In this document: positions 53,722-64,000 of the stretch, one piece after another
Layout: each line of letters opens with the position of its first letter
Position numbering within the stretch: the stretch's first letter is position 1
Assembly: GCF_947489715.1 (NCBI RefSeq)
Contig: NZ_CANLER010000012.1
Location: forward strand, 1-64,000
Reading direction: 5' to 3'
Length of the DNA stretch: 64,000 nt
Source: an uncultured Roseovarius sp.
GTDB lineage: Bacteria; Pseudomonadota; Alphaproteobacteria; Rhodobacterales; Rhodobacteraceae
Program-made: the position numbers and the translations under genes
The notes under the pieces: generated by a model
What the model saw: the letters and a program-made list of their open reading frames with translations, nothing else
Databases searched by the model: none
What the model was told of the DNA's origin: nothing

Positions 53722-55965
53722 TTAAAGCTTGCCCTTGAGGTATTTCATCACCATGGGGCGGACGGTTTGGTGACCTTCGTCGCGGGCCTCGTGGATGACG
53801 GCACGCAGATCGACCAGATCAATCCGGCGCAGGATGGATTTGACCGGCCCGATCGAGGCCGGGCGCATCGACAGCGCACGCAGACCGATGGCGGCAAAAC
53901 AGGCGGCTTCGACCGGGCGACCGGCATCCTCGCCACAAAACGACAGCGGTGTGCGGGTGGCATCGCAGCGCGCAACGATGTTTTCCAGAAAGCTGAGGAA
54001 GCTGACATTCAGCGTGTCATAGCGCCGGCGGACGCGTTCGTTTTCACGGTCGGCGGCAAAGAAGAACTGCTTGAGGTCATTGCCCCCGATGGAAAGAAAA
54101 TCGACATCCTGATAGAACCTGTGCGGCGCAAAGGCCAGCGACGGGGTTTCCAGCATGGCACCCACCTCGAGCGTTTCGGGGATCGGGTGGCCAAGGATGC
54201 GTTCGCGTTCCAGCGCCTTTTCCATTTCGGCACGGGCGGCCTGAAATTCCTCGCGCTGGGCGACGAAGGGGAACATGATGCTGAGCGAGCGGCCATTGGC
54301 TCCGCGGATCAACGCCTGCAACTGCATGCGCAGGACACCGGGCTTATCCAGGCCAACGCGAATGGCGCGCCAGCCCATCGCCGGGTTGGGCTCGTCCGTG
54401 GCGGTCATGTAGGGCAGCACCTTGTCGGACCCGATGTCGAGCGTGCGGAAAACAACGCGCTTGTCACCCGCCGCGTCCATCACGCGTGAATACTGCTCGG
54501 ACAGTTCCGCGCGTTTGGGCATGTGGCTGCGGATGAGGAACTGCAATTCGGTTCTGAACAGCCCGACCCCGTCCGCCCCCGAACTTACAAGGCTGGGCAG
54601 GTCAGCCATAAGCCCGGCATTCATGGTCAGCGAAATCGTGGTGCCGCAAAGGGTTTCGGCAGGCTTGTCGCGGATCGAGACATAGCGTTCCTGCGCCTGG
54701 GCCTGCATCGCCATCTTGTCGCGAAAGGCGGCCACGACGGTTTCGTCGGGACGCAGGTGCACGATGCCCTGATCGCCATCGACCAGCACCAGATCGCCAT
54801 TCAGCGCCTCGGTGGTGACCCGGTCGGCATGGATCACCAAGGGGATGGCAAGGGCGCGGGCCACGATGGCGGCATGTGACCCGACGGACCCTTCCTCAAG
54901 CACGATCCCCTTCAGCTTGCGGCCATAATCAAGCAGCTCCGCAGGCCCGATATTGCGGGCAACCAGGATCGGGTCGGGGGGCATTTCGGCACCTGTTTCA
55001 CCGCCCTGACCGGTCAGGATGCGCAAAAGGCGATTGCTGAGGTCGTCCAGGTCGTGCAGGCGTTCGCGCAGGTAAGCATCGTTGACCTGTACCATGCGGG
55101 CACGGGCGGCGGATTGCTCTTTTTCGACGGCGGCTTCGGCCGAGAGGCCGCGCGAGATATCCTCCTCCATCCGCCGCATCCAGCCCTTGGAATTGGCGAA
55201 CATGCGGTAGGCCTCGAGCACCTCAAGCTGTTCCTTGTCGCCGGTCGCAGCACTGGAAAGCATGCGGTCCACGCCCACCCGCAACTCTTCGACCGCGTCA
55301 TTCAGACGTTCCATTTCACGATCAGGATCGTCGGCAATCGGGTTGGTGACCACCACGCGAGGTTCGTGCAACCAGACATGGCCCTGCGACGCGCCTTCCT
55401 GTCCAGTCCCGCCGCGGAACAGCACCGGCTGCTGGTGGCGGGCGGACATGGCAGCGCCTTCGCCGATAAACGCGCCCAGTTCGGTCATTTCGGCCAGAAC
55501 CATTGCCACCACTTCGATGGCATAGATCTCTTCTTCGGAATAAAGGCGGGCCTGGCGGGATTGGGCAACAAGCACGCCCAGCTTCTCACCCAGCCGCTGG
55601 ATCGGCACGCCGAGGAACGAGGAATACGCCTCCTCTCCGGTTTCCGGCATGTAGCGGAAGCCCTTGGTCGCGGGCGCGTCGTCGGTGTTGATCACCTCAC
55701 CGGTGCGGGCGACACGGCCCACCAACCCCTCGCCCATGCGCATGCGGGTCTGGTGCACGGCCTCGGCGTTCAGCCCTTGTGTGGCGCAAAGTTCCAATGT
55801 TTCCTCATCGCGAAACAGGTAGATCGAACACACTTCGGTGTGCATCTCGTCGGCGATCAGTTGCGTGATCTGGTCAAGCCGCTGCTGCCCTGCGGCGTCA
55901 TCGGCCATGACATCGCGCAGGCGGCCCAGCAATTTACGGCTGTCTGTCCCTGTTTGACCGTCCAT
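53722..55965 (-). CDS. ptsP: PTS-Ntr enzyme I (phosphoenolpyruvate-protein phosphotransferase)
   Basis: The 747-residue enzyme starts the nitrogen-related phosphotransfer chain by autophosphorylating from phosphoenolpyruvate. An N-terminal GAF domain (about 30-160: CSIYLFRDEETLELCATQGL) precedes the phosphohistidine domain with GSHAAIVARALAIPLVIHAD near 357 and the PEP-binding barrel with the catalytic Cys in SFCGEDAGRPVEAACFAAIG near 690. The GAF domain is the hallmark of the Ntr form. Its upstream neighbour is lysC, a common pairing in alphaproteobacteria. Confidence 0.94.
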   Translation of the reverse strand: MDGQTGTDSRKLLGRLRDVMADDAAGQQRLDQITQLIADEMHTEVCSIYLFRDEETLELCATQGLNAEAVHQTRMRMGEGLVGRVARTGEVINTDDAPATKGFRYMPETGEEAYSSFLGVPIQRLGEKLGVLVAQSRQARLYSEEEIYAIEVVAMVLAEMTELGAFIGEGAAMSARHQQPVLFRGGTGQEGASQGHVWLHEPRVVVTNPIADDPDREMERLNDAVEELRVGVDRMLSSAATGDKEQLEVLEAYRMFANSKGWMRRMEEDISRGLSAEAAVEKEQSAARARMVQVNDAYLRERLHDLDDLSNRLLRILTGQGGETGAEMPPDPILVARNIGPAELLDYGRKLKGIVLEEGSVGSHAAIVARALAIPLVIHADRVTTEALNGDLVLVDGDQGIVHLRPDETVVAAFRDKMAMQAQAQERYVSIRDKPAETLCGTTISLTMNAGLMADLPSLVSSGADGVGLFRTELQFLIRSHMPKRAELSEQYSRVMDAAGDKRVVFRTLDIGSDKVLPYMTATDEPNPAMGWRAIRVGLDKPGVLRMQLQALIRGANGRSLSIMFPFVAQREEFQAARAEMEKALERERILGHPIPETLEVGAMLETPSLAFAPHRFYQDVDFLSIGGNDLKQFFFAADRENERVRRRYDTLNVSFLSFLENIVARCDATRTPLSFCGEDAGRPVEAACFAAIGLRALSMRPASIGPVKSILRRIDLVDLRAVIHEARDEGHQTVRPMVMKYLKGKL

Positions 55966-56123
55966 GCCGGTGCATTACCTCCCTAAAGCACACGCCAGAG
56001 CTATATGCCTTCAGCTTAGAGCATAGTCCGGGCGAAGGTGAAATGCGATTCTAACAACAGTGGATTTCTTACCGTTGTGCGAAGGCACGTGGTGGTTGTA
56101 AAGATGTCTTGAGATTCAGGTGT

Positions 56124-57362
56124 TTACGCGGTCTTGTCCAGCTCGAAAACATCGTGCAGCGCCTGCACTGCCAGCTCCATGTATTTGCGATCGACAAGCA
56201 CGGAAATCTTGATCTCGGATGTGGCGATTACCTTGATGTTGACGCCCTCGTCGCTGAGTGTTTTGAACATCTTGGCGGCGACACCAGACTGGCTGCGCAT
56301 GCCGATGCCGACAGCGGAAATCTTGGCCACGTCGGTGTCGGCGATCAGGTCGTGATAGTTGATCTCGCCGTTGGTTCTGGCGTCGAGCAGCGCCTTTTCG
56401 GCGCGTTTCACCTGATCGGTCGGGCAGGAGAAGGTCATGTCGGTGCGGCCTTCTTCGGCGATGTTCTGAATGATCATGTCGACATTCACGCCCGCATCGC
56501 TGAGCGGGCCGAAGATGGCGGCGGCGATGCCGGGGCGGTCGGCCACGGACACAAGCGTCATTTTCGCCTCGTCGCGGGAATAGGCGATGCCTGAGACAAC
56601 ATTGGATTCCATGATTTCCTCCTCGGCGCAGACCAGCGTGCCCGCGTCATCCGACTGTTCTTCGAAACTGCTGAGCACGCGCAGTTTGACATTATAGCGC
56701 ATCGCCAGCTCGACCGAGCGGGTTTGCAGCACCTTGGCCCCTAGCGAGGCCAGTTCCAGCATTTCCTCGAACGCGATCTTGTCCAGCTTGCGGGCTTTGG
56801 ATGCGATCCGCGGGTCGGTGGTGTAGACGCCATCGACATCGGTGTAGATGTCGCAGCGCTCGGCCTCGAACGCGGCGGCAAAGGCCACGGCGGTGGTGTC
56901 CGAGCCGCCCCGGCCCAGCGTGGTGATGCGCCCGTCGGGTGAGATGCCCTGGAAACCGGCCACCACGGCCACGCGCATGCCCTCGGCGAATTTGGTGTTG
57001 ATATTGTCGGTCGGAATGTCCTCGATCCGGGCGGCGGAATGGGCGCTGGTGGTGATCAGCGGCACCTGCCAGCCCTGCCAGCTACGTGCGGGTACGTCCA
57101 TTTCCTGAAGCGTCAGGGCCATCAGGCCAGCGGTCACATTCTCGCCTGAACTGACGACCGCATCATATTCGCGTGCGTCATAGAGCGGCGAGGTTTCATT
57201 CACGTAGCCCACCAGTTCATTGGTCTTGCCCGCCATGGCGCTGACAATGACGATCACGTCATAGCCCTTCGACACCTCGACGCCCACGCGCTTGGCGGCG
57301 CGGCGGATACGGTCAAGCGTGGCAACCGAAGTGCCACCGAATTTCATCACGAGAACGGGCAT
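56124..57362 (-). CDS. lysC: Aspartate kinase
   Basis: Aspartokinase phosphorylates aspartate as the first step to lysine, threonine and methionine. The 412-residue product starts [19 protein letters not shown], has [20 protein letters not shown] near 155, [15 protein letters not shown] near 180, and two C-terminal ACT domains ([40 protein letters not shown]) used for feedback control. I chose ATG 57362; the in-frame extension to 57500 is not family-like. It precedes ptsP by 158 bases; hom is 50 kb away at 6382. Confidence 0.95.
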   Translation of the reverse strand: MPVLVMKFGGTSVATLDRIRRAAKRVGVEVSKGYDVIVIVSAMAGKTNELVGYVNETSPLYDAREYDAVVSSGENVTAGLMALTLQEMDVPARSWQGWQVPLITTSAHSAARIEDIPTDNINTKFAEGMRVAVVAGFQGISPDGRITTLGRGGSDTTAVAFAAAFEAERCDIYTDVDGVYTTDPRIASKARKLDKIAFEEMLELASLGAKVLQTRSVELAMRYNVKLRVLSSFEEQSDDAGTLVCAEEEIMESNVVSGIAYSRDEAKMTLVSVADRPGIAAAIFGPLSDAGVNVDMIIQNIAEEGRTDMTFSCPTDQVKRAEKALLDARTNGEINYHDLIADTDVAKISAVGIGMRSQSGVAAKMFKTLSDEGVNIKVIATSEIKISVLVDRKYMELAVQALHDVFELDKTA

Positions 57363-57585
57363 ATTAGCGTCCTGGCTGGGGTGGGTCGGCGCGGGTTTAT
57401 TCTGATCGTTCCGCAAGGGCAAGGGGCTACTCGGCTTGGATCGAGGGTCTTTGGAGCTTGTGCCGTCGCCCGCTGACGAAATTGTGAGTTGGGTCCGCAC
57501 CGGATTGCTGCGCAGAATTGGCCGACGGATTGGGGATGGATTTTACACCCTGATCCGCCAACGCGTTTTAAATGAGGGCAAGACA

Positions 57586-58182
57586 ATGCATATCCCAACA
57601 ATTTCAGGTATCGCGCTTCTGGTCATGAGTAGTGCTGTGATGGCCGAGACATACGAACTGGATCCCGGTCATACGGAGGTTCGGTTTTATTGGAACCATG
57701 CCGGGCTGACGACGCAAAGCGGCGAATGGACAAAGGTTTCAGGCACGATTGATTTTGACGCCAACGCGGTGAACGCCACCAAAGCGATGATCACGATCGA
57801 CCCGGCAAGCCTGCACACCGGCTATGCCGAGCTGGACAAGCATTTGAAAAGTAGTGATTTCTTCGACGTCGAAACCTATCCCGAGATCACTTTCGTCTCG
57901 ACCGGTGCGGTGCAGACCGGGGCCAGCTCGATGCAGTTGACCGGCGATCTGACGGTCAAGGGACAGGTCAAGCCCGCCGTGCTGAATGTCGACATGACTT
58001 TTCAGGGCACGCATCCGCTGGGCGAGTTTTTTGACTACTACAAAGGCGAATGGATCGGGGCCGAGGCGACCACGACATTGCTGCGCAGCGAATTGGGGGT
58101 CGGCAAGTTCGCCCCCCTGACCAGTGATGTGGTCGAGTTGGAAATCTCCGCCGAGATGCGCGCAGGTGGCTGGCCTCAGTAA
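57586..58182 (+). CDS. YceI-family periplasmic lipid-binding-fold protein
   Basis: The 198-residue protein has a signal peptide (MHIPTISGIALLVMSSAVMA, cleavage before ETYELD) and the YceI barrel pattern: YELDPGHTEVRFYWNHAGLT, GTIDFDANAVNATKAMITID, HLKSSDFFDVETYPEITFVS and GDLTVKGQVKPAVLNVDMTF. Relatives bind polyprenoid lipids such as ubiquinone; the precise role is unknown. I chose ATG 57586, after GAGGGCA. It is divergent from lysC. Confidence 0.88.
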   Translation: MHIPTISGIALLVMSSAVMAETYELDPGHTEVRFYWNHAGLTTQSGEWTKVSGTIDFDANAVNATKAMITIDPASLHTGYAELDKHLKSSDFFDVETYPEITFVSTGAVQTGASSMQLTGDLTVKGQVKPAVLNVDMTFQGTHPLGEFFDYYKGEWIGAEATTTLLRSELGVGKFAPLTSDVVELEISAEMRAGGWPQ

Positions 58183-58234
58183 ACCGGGCGCACGTCAAAA
58201 TGGCCTGTCGATCATGTCGGCCGGACGCAGGGAA

Positions 58235-58648
58235 TTAGTTGGATTTCCGGCTGGGCAGGAAGGGCAGAGGGGCCACCGGCACGCCGTCTTCGATCAGCTT
58301 TCGCGCCTCTTCGGGGCGGGCCTGACCGTAGATTGAGCGTTCCGGCGCGGTCCCGTCATGGATGTCGCGCGCTTCACGGACAAAGTTCATTCCGACATAT
58401 TCGGAATTCTGCTCAACCTGCTTTTTCAGCGCTTTCAGCGCCTGTTCGGTCACCTCGGGCGGTTGTGCTGGCACGCGCGTGCGGCTGTCGCGCACCTTGG
58501 GGGCCATCAGCGCCTTTTCCACCTGGTTCGAGCCGCAGATGATACAGCTGACCATGCCGGCCTTATGCAGCTTGTCGAACGCTTCTGCCGACTTGAACCA
58601 GCTTTCAAACCGGTGGTCATCATCGCATCTGAGTGCAAATTGAATCAT
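58235..58648 (-). CDS. DUF1178 family protein
   Basis: The 137-residue cytosolic protein begins MIQFALRCDDDHRFESWFKS and has a CIICGS pair in GMVSCIICGSNQVEKALMAP, matching DUF1178, which has a Cys-rich N-terminus that may bind zinc. The function is unknown. The C-terminus keeps the family motif YVGMNFVREARDIHDG and RSIYGQARPEEARKLIEDGV. It converges with the YceI gene and is followed upstream by the NUDIX gene. Confidence 0.9.
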   Translation of the reverse strand: MIQFALRCDDDHRFESWFKSAEAFDKLHKAGMVSCIICGSNQVEKALMAPKVRDSRTRVPAQPPEVTEQALKALKKQVEQNSEYVGMNFVREARDIHDGTAPERSIYGQARPEEARKLIEDGVPVAPLPFLPSRKSN

Positions 58649-58734
58649 TACATGTGCTCCAGATCCCTTGGTGCAGAGCTATTCTGATATCCGCGAATTG
58701 CAAGCTTTTTCGGATTGCCCGGCAAAAGGTCCGG

Positions 58735-59205
58735 TCAGAGTTTACCTGGGTCAAACCCTTTCAAAATATAGGCCAGCTCGGGATCGCTTACCCTTTGAGC
58801 CGCCTGTTTCGGGCTGAGCCATTTGCGTTTTCGCTGTCCCGCTTCGGGGAATTCATGGGCCAGATTCTTGACCCTGACCGGATAGACCATCGCGACGCAA
58901 GGCACCTGTTTTTCCTCACCGATGTCACGAGTATAGGAGTAGAGCCCAAGCGAAACCTCATAGGCTTTGCCGGTGACGCCCGCCTCTTCCCAGGCTTCGG
59001 TCAGGGCGGCCTCGCACGGGGTTTTGTTGTCCATCGGCCAGCCGCGCGGGATGATCCAACGGCCCGAACCACGAGAGGTGATCAGAAGAATCTGCGTTTC
59101 GCCATCTTTGATGCGAAAGCAGAGCGCCGCGAATTGGGTCCGCACGTCGGACTTTGCCGCAGATTGGAGGTTGATCGGAGACTGTTTTGATTTGTGCAGC
59201 GTCAT
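58735..59205 (-). CDS. NUDIX hydrolase
   Basis: The 156-residue protein has the Nudix box in the GWPMDNKTPCEAALTEAWEE and AGVTG region (GX5EX7REUXEEXGU pattern in variant form, with AWEEAG), near 55-78. Such enzymes hydrolyse nucleoside diphosphate derivatives linked to another moiety, here unidentified; length and RGSGRWIIPRGWP resemble the diphosphoinositol-polyphosphate type. The Arg of REUXEE is Thr-Glu-Ala-Trp here. It lies 86 bases upstream of the DUF1178 gene. Confidence 0.87.
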   Translation of the reverse strand: MTLHKSKQSPINLQSAAKSDVRTQFAALCFRIKDGETQILLITSRGSGRWIIPRGWPMDNKTPCEAALTEAWEEAGVTGKAYEVSLGLYSYTRDIGEEKQVPCVAMVYPVRVKNLAHEFPEAGQRKRKWLSPKQAAQRVSDPELAYILKGFDPGKL

Positions 59206-59341
59206 GGGTGCTGTTCAATCTTTACTGTGAATGTTGCGCGTTTCGTAGCTTCAATATGGCAATTTTATTTAAATTTAACAAATATTCGCGGCATTTTCAC
59301 GCATTATCCGCCGAAGTCTGGTGGTTTTGTTGGGATTATAC

Positions 59342-59362
59342 ACCACATCTGGCGTGTGTGGT
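59342..59362. other. Hairpin in the modA leader
   Basis: ACCACA (59342-59347) pairs with TGTGGT (59357-59362) around a nine-base loop, about 40 bases before the modA start. I see no match to a known molybdenum-responsive operator or to the molybdenum cofactor riboswitch. Its role, if any, is unknown. Confidence 0.3.
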
Positions 59363-59403
59363 TTGCCTTGCGCTGACAATGGTGCACTGGAATAATCGCC
59401 GCA

Positions 59404-60165
59404 ATGAAACGTATTTTCCACCTATTGCCATTGATTAGCACGCTGCTGTTCCTGCCTCTCGTGGCGACGGCGGGACAGGGGGTGACCGTGTTCGCCGCGG
59501 CATCCCTCCGGGACGCGCTGGAAGATGTTGTGGCGGCCTATGAGGGCGAGGTCGTGATTTCCTATGGCGGCAGCGGGCAGATCGCGCGGCAGGTGGCGCA
59601 GGGGGCGCCGGCGGATGTGGTGATCCTGGCCAATGCTGCGTGGATGGACTGGCTGGAAATTAATGCTTTAGAGAGCGTGAGCAACCGATTGGATTTATTG
59701 GGGAGCCGTCTGGTTTTGATCGGGCCTGAAGGGGCTATTCCGATGCCGGAGGTTAACGCGGACATTCTGGTGGAGCGATTGGCGGGCGGACGGTTGGCAA
59801 TGGGCCAGACACAGGGTGTCCCAGCGGGCATATATGGTCGCCAATGGCTTGAAAACGCTGGTTTTTGGTCCGCTCTGGCCGGGCAATTGGCCGAGACTGA
59901 AAATGTCCGTACAGCGCTTGCCCTTGTGGCCCGTGGCGAGGCGCCTTTGGGGGTGGTCTATGCGACCGATGCAAGGGCAGAGCGTGGTGTCGTCACTTTG
60001 TATGAAATACCTGACGATATGCATGATCCGGTGCGTTATCCGGTCGCTGTTGTCAAGGATAACAATGATCCCGATATAGTTGAATTTATGAGATTTATTC
60101 AATCTGAGAGGGTTCTTGAAATCTTCCGATCGCATGGTTTCATCCCGCTTGTGGAGGCCCGGTAG
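59404..60165 (+). CDS. modA: Molybdate-binding periplasmic protein ModA
   Basis: The 253-residue solute-binding protein has a signal peptide (MKRIFHLLPLISTLLFLPLV, cleaved near ATAG) and the ModA motifs VTVFAAASLRDALEDVVAAY, SYGGSGQIARQVAQGAPADV and VARGEAPLGVVYATDARAER. It delivers molybdate to ModB and ModC, which follow with no gap. No strong ribosome-binding site precedes ATG 59404. I see no Mo-box upstream, so regulation is open. Confidence 0.94.
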   Translation: MKRIFHLLPLISTLLFLPLVATAGQGVTVFAAASLRDALEDVVAAYEGEVVISYGGSGQIARQVAQGAPADVVILANAAWMDWLEINALESVSNRLDLLGSRLVLIGPEGAIPMPEVNADILVERLAGGRLAMGQTQGVPAGIYGRQWLENAGFWSALAGQLAETENVRTALALVARGEAPLGVVYATDARAERGVVTLYEIPDDMHDPVRYPVAVVKDNNDPDIVEFMRFIQSERVLEIFRSHGFIPLVEAR

Positions 60166-60855
60166 ATGGGGTTGCGACCCGAGGAATGGGCGGCGCTGTT
60201 GCTGTCTTTGAAAGTGTCGGTGGTGGCAACATTACTGAGCCTGCCGGTGGCCCTTGCGGTTGCCTGGGTGTTGGCGCGGCGGGAGTTCTGGGGGAAATCA
60301 TTTTTAAGCGCGCTGGTGCATTTACCGCTTGTCCTGCCACCGGTGGTGACAGGATATCTGCTGTTGCTGACCTTTGGGCGCAACGGCGCGGTGGGCGGAT
60401 TTCTGGAGCAGTTCGGCATCGTTCTGGCCTTTCGCTGGACCGGGGCGGCACTGGCGGCGGCGATCATGGGGTTCCCGCTGATGGTGCGCGCAATCCGACT
60501 GGCGATCGAGGCGGTGGACCCGCGTCTGGAACAGGCGGCATCGACCCTTGGAGCCGGGCGCTGGGCCGGATTTATCCTTGTAACACTGCCACTTATCGCA
60601 CCAGGCATTCTAGCGGGGGCAGTGCTGGGCTTTGCCAAAGCGATGGGGGAATTTGGCGCGACGATCACCTTTGTCGCCAATATCCCGGGCCAGACACAGA
60701 CGTTGCCATCGGCGATCTATGCCTTCTTGCAGGTGCCCGGTGGTGAGGGCAGCGCGTTGCGATTGGTTGGGCTGTCGCTGGTGGTGGCGCTGGGGGCGGT
60801 GCTGGTCTCGGAATGGCTGGCGCGGCGGGTCGCGGAAAGGATTGGCCGGGGATGA
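60166..60855 (+). CDS. modB: Molybdate ABC transporter permease ModB
   Basis: The 229-residue permease has about five hydrophobic helices and the binding-protein-dependent transporter loop around ASTLGAGRWAGFILVTLPLI near 125-145, followed by AKAMGEFGATITFVANIPGQ, characteristic of ModB. It follows modA directly (stop TAG then ATG) and overlaps modC by four bases, so the three are made in a fixed ratio. Confidence 0.94.
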   Translation: MGLRPEEWAALLLSLKVSVVATLLSLPVALAVAWVLARREFWGKSFLSALVHLPLVLPPVVTGYLLLLTFGRNGAVGGFLEQFGIVLAFRWTGAALAAAIMGFPLMVRAIRLAIEAVDPRLEQAASTLGAGRWAGFILVTLPLIAPGILAGAVLGFAKAMGEFGATITFVANIPGQTQTLPSAIYAFLQVPGGEGSALRLVGLSLVVALGAVLVSEWLARRVAERIGRG

Positions 60856-61940
60856 GTCTGTCGGTTCGGATCACCCATCAGCTTGGCGATTTCACGCTGG
60901 ACGTGGCGTTTGAAGCCGGGCCCGGTGTGACCGCTTTGTTCGGCCCATCAGGATCGGGAAAGACCAGCGTTGCCAACGGGATAGCGGGGCTTCTTGTTCC
61001 AGATGAGGGGCGTGTGACCTTGCGCGACCAGGTGCTTTTTGACGCAGCGCAGGGTGTCTGTGTGGCCGCCCATAAACGCCGGATCGGCTATGTGTTTCAG
61101 GACGGGCGGCTGTTTCCGCATCTGACGGTTGAGGGCAATATCCGCTTTGGGATGCGCTTTGCCAAAGGGGTGGGAAACCCCGCTGAGGTGGTCGATTTGC
61201 TGGGACTTGAGAGCCTTATGCAGCGGCGTCCCGGGGCGCTGTCGGGGGGGGAGAAGCAGCGGGTGGCACTGGCGCGGGCATTGATGTCAAACCCCGAAAT
61301 TCTACTTATGGACGAACCACTTGCGGCATTGGATGAGCCCCGCAAGGAAGAGATTTTACCCTATCTGGAACGGCTGCGAGATCAGAGCGATATTCCTATC
61401 CTCTATGTCAGCCACTCGGTGGCCGAGGTGGCGCGGCTGGCGGATGATCTGGTGATCCTGCAGGGCGGTAAGGTTGCCTGTCATGGGCCCGCCGAAGAAG
61501 TGCTGAGCGACCCGGCGGCGATGCCGTTTGTGGGCGTACGCGAGGCCGGGTCAATCCTGCGGGCGAAGGTGCTGGAACATGGGCCTGACGGGCTAAGCCG
61601 TCTGGTGATCAGCGGCGGGGAACTGGTGCTGCCCGGGGTCACGGCGGATGAAGGTTCTGTAATAAGAATCAGGGTGTTATCCCAGGATATTCTACTATCG
61701 GTTGAGCGGCCTGCCGGTCTTTCATCCCGAAACATTCTGCCGGTCACGGTGGAGAGCCTGCGATTGGGTGACGGGCCGGGGGCGGCGATATCTTTGTGCG
61801 CCGGAGAGGAGCGGCTGCTGGCGCGGATCACGGCGCAGGCGGCGCGGGAGATGGGGCTGGAACCCGGCACCCGCTGTTTTGCCATCCTCAAGGCCACGGC
61901 AGTCCCCAAAGGTAGCATCGGGGCGGCAAAATCGGCCTGA
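60852..61940 (+). CDS. modC: Molybdate ABC transporter ATPase ModC
   Basis: The 362-residue ATPase has Walker A GPSGSGKTS near 34, the signature LSGGEKQRVALARAL near 130, Walker B ILLMDEPLAALD near 152 and the switch His in YVSHSVAEVA. A C-terminal TOBE domain (from about 290) fits molybdate regulation. I chose ATG 60852, overlapping the modB stop as ATGA. It converges with the oppF-like gene. Confidence 0.94.
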   Translation: MSLSVRITHQLGDFTLDVAFEAGPGVTALFGPSGSGKTSVANGIAGLLVPDEGRVTLRDQVLFDAAQGVCVAAHKRRIGYVFQDGRLFPHLTVEGNIRFGMRFAKGVGNPAEVVDLLGLESLMQRRPGALSGGEKQRVALARALMSNPEILLMDEPLAALDEPRKEEILPYLERLRDQSDIPILYVSHSVAEVARLADDLVILQGGKVACHGPAEEVLSDPAAMPFVGVREAGSILRAKVLEHGPDGLSRLVISGGELVLPGVTADEGSVIRIRVLSQDILLSVERPAGLSSRNILPVTVESLRLGDGPGAAISLCAGEERLLARITAQAAREMGLEPGTRCFAILKATAVPKGSIGAAKSA

Positions 61941-61970
61941 TCGCGCTTGCGGATTTGCGATGGAAAAGGC

Positions 61971-62006
61971 GCAACTGTGTACACAATGTACGCGGATTGT
62001 GTAAAC
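61971..62006 (-). repeat. 36-bp dispersed element (copy 2) with a perfect 8-base inverted repeat
   Basis: On the minus strand it reads GTTTACACAATCCGCGTACA and ends TACACAGTTGC, matching 33 of 36 positions of the copy at 27878. This copy contains TACACAAT and ATTGTGTA (plus-strand 61980-61987 and 61996-62003) as a perfect inverted repeat around eight bases, while the other copy keeps only the first arm. It lies in the 146-base gap between two converging genes, where a promoter role is unlikely. Confidence 0.7.
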
Positions 62007-62086
62007 TTCCGAACATCCGCGCGCTTTATTAACCCTTTGTAAATAAAGGTAAAAGCGCGCGGTGTTTCAACGGGCTTTTAACGGTG

Positions 62087-63051
62087 CTATTCCGCGAAAT
62101 GACAGGCCACTTCGGTGCCGTTGGGCAGCCCGCGCAGCTGTGGGCGTTCCTGACGGCAGCGATCCTGCGCCATGTGGCAGCGGGCGGCGAAGGGGCAGCC
62201 CTTGGGCAGGTTCACGGGATCGGGCAGCTCACCGGGTTGGCGCGGCTTGTCGAACGATCCGCCCTCAAGCTTGGGGATCGCTTCGAGCAGGAGCTGGGTA
62301 TAGGGATGCTTGGGATCGGCGAAGATGGTTTCGGCCGAGGCCAGTTCCATCACCTGACCCAGATACATCACCGCGACCCGGGAGCCGAAATGCTGCACCA
62401 CGCTGAGATCGTGGGTGATGAAGAGGTAGGTCAGCCCGCGTTCCTGCTGCAATTCGGTGAGCAGGTTCAGAATCTGCGCCTGGATCGACACGTCGAGCGC
62501 CGAGATCGGTTCATCCGCGACCACGAAGGCGGGGTTTGTCACCAGCGCGCGGGCGATGGCGATGCGTTGCCGCTGGCCGCCGGAGAACTCATGCGGCAGG
62601 CGGCGCTGCCAGCTTGGGTCGCAGCCGGTTTCGGCCAACACCTCTTCGACGCGGGTGCGAACCTCGGCCGAGGAAAGCTCGGGCATCAGGTGACGCACCG
62701 GTTCAGCCAGGGTTTCGAACACGTTGCGGCGCGGATTGAGCGAGGCATAGGGGTTCTGGAACACCATCTGCATGTCGCGGCGCACGGGTTTGCGGGTTGC
62801 CTCGTCCATCTGGTCAATGCGTTCACCGCGGAAATAAATCTCGCCGGCGGTGGGTGAATTCAGGCCCAGCATGGCGCGGCCAAGGGTGGTCTTGCCACAG
62901 CCGCTTTCGCCCACCACGCAGAAGCTTTCGCCCGGCATGATCGATACGTTGACGGTGTTGAGCGCGTGCAGGACCGGCTTTTCACGGCTGAGGAAGTGCG
63001 TGGGCAGGGGGAAACGGACCTCGACCCCTTTGGTTTCGACAATGGGTTGGG

Positions 63052-63055
<4 letters not shown>
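62087..63055 (-). CDS. Oligopeptide/dipeptide ABC transporter ATPase (OppF/DppF-like)
   Basis: The 322-residue ATPase has Walker A GESGCGKTT near 50, the signature FSGGQRQRIAIARALV near 165, Walker B FVVADEPISALDVS and the switch HDLSVVQHF. The C-terminal cysteine-rich segment of the oligo/dipeptide type (LPDPVNLPKGCPFAARCHMA, CRQERPQLRG) is present and may bind iron-sulfur or zinc. Its start overlaps the OppD-like stop by four bases. The importer could take up peptides or other small solutes. Confidence 0.92.

Positions 63056-64000
<945 letters not shown>

Overview
The window reads as chromosomal DNA of a marine alphaproteobacterium of the order Rhodobacterales, roseobacter group. The basis is the gene content and order: hom-glpX-recJ, dnaG followed by rpoD, nrdR-ribD, a four-subunit sarcosine oxidase, lysC next to ptsP, plus high-GC codon use, Flp-pilus-type TadE/TadG proteins and a CtrA-type box. 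This assignment is inferred from the sequence alone. Nearly all of the window is ordinary, densely packed chromosome with many ATGA start-stop overlaps.

Layout. Positions 1-2670 hold a decaying mobile module (DUF3489 gene, DUF2924 gene, large serine recombinase); the last two each carry an in-frame stop. The module abuts the 3' end of a tRNA-Glu gene (2841-2915). 3040-7668 is a minus-strand block (recJ, isochorismatase-type hydrolase, glpX, hom). 7764-12007 holds a lipoprotein, a TetR regulator, an endonuclease/phosphatase-fold protein, a beta-hydroxyacid-dehydrogenase-type enzyme and a membrane protein. 11983-14931 is a tadG/tadE-like minor pilin operon with a CtrA-type box upstream. 15268-22499 carries glutamate dehydrogenase, a DUF6151-like protein and the soxBDAG operon. 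22639-27071 has a small secreted protein, dnaG and rpoD; four GANTC sites in two palindromes lie just before rpoD.

27072-36527 contains a solitary Phd/YefM antitoxin, a YjbQ protein, nrdR-ribD and, after an opposite-strand block of capsule export genes (kpsC-like, wza/kpsD-like, kpsS-like), ribE and a PAP2 phosphatase. 36625-44647 is a catabolic-looking minus-strand region: proline racemase family protein, DUF2189 protein, then a tight four-gene unit (DUF3726 protein, an unrecognised 565-residue protein, an M19 dipeptidase-like protein with altered metal ligands, and an aldehyde dehydrogenase of alpha-ketoglutarate-semialdehyde type) behind a LysR regulator. This unit is the best candidate here for an undescribed pathway.

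44806-53711 holds a sugar-nucleotide epimerase, adenine/methylthioadenosine salvage (apt, mtnP) with a LysE exporter between them, a SulP and an AEC transporter, a flavin reductase, an acetyltransferase, an EcsC protein and a cupin. 53722-59205 has ptsP, lysC, a YceI protein, a DUF1178 protein and a NUDIX hydrolase. 59404-61940 is modABC, and 62087-64000 is the ATPase pair of an oligopeptide-type ABC importer, the second cut by the window edge.

Noncoding DNA adds two dispersed repeat families: an 11-bp-period iterated motif at 8845-8894 and 53158-53188, and a 36-bp element at 27878-27913 and, inverted, at 61971-62006.
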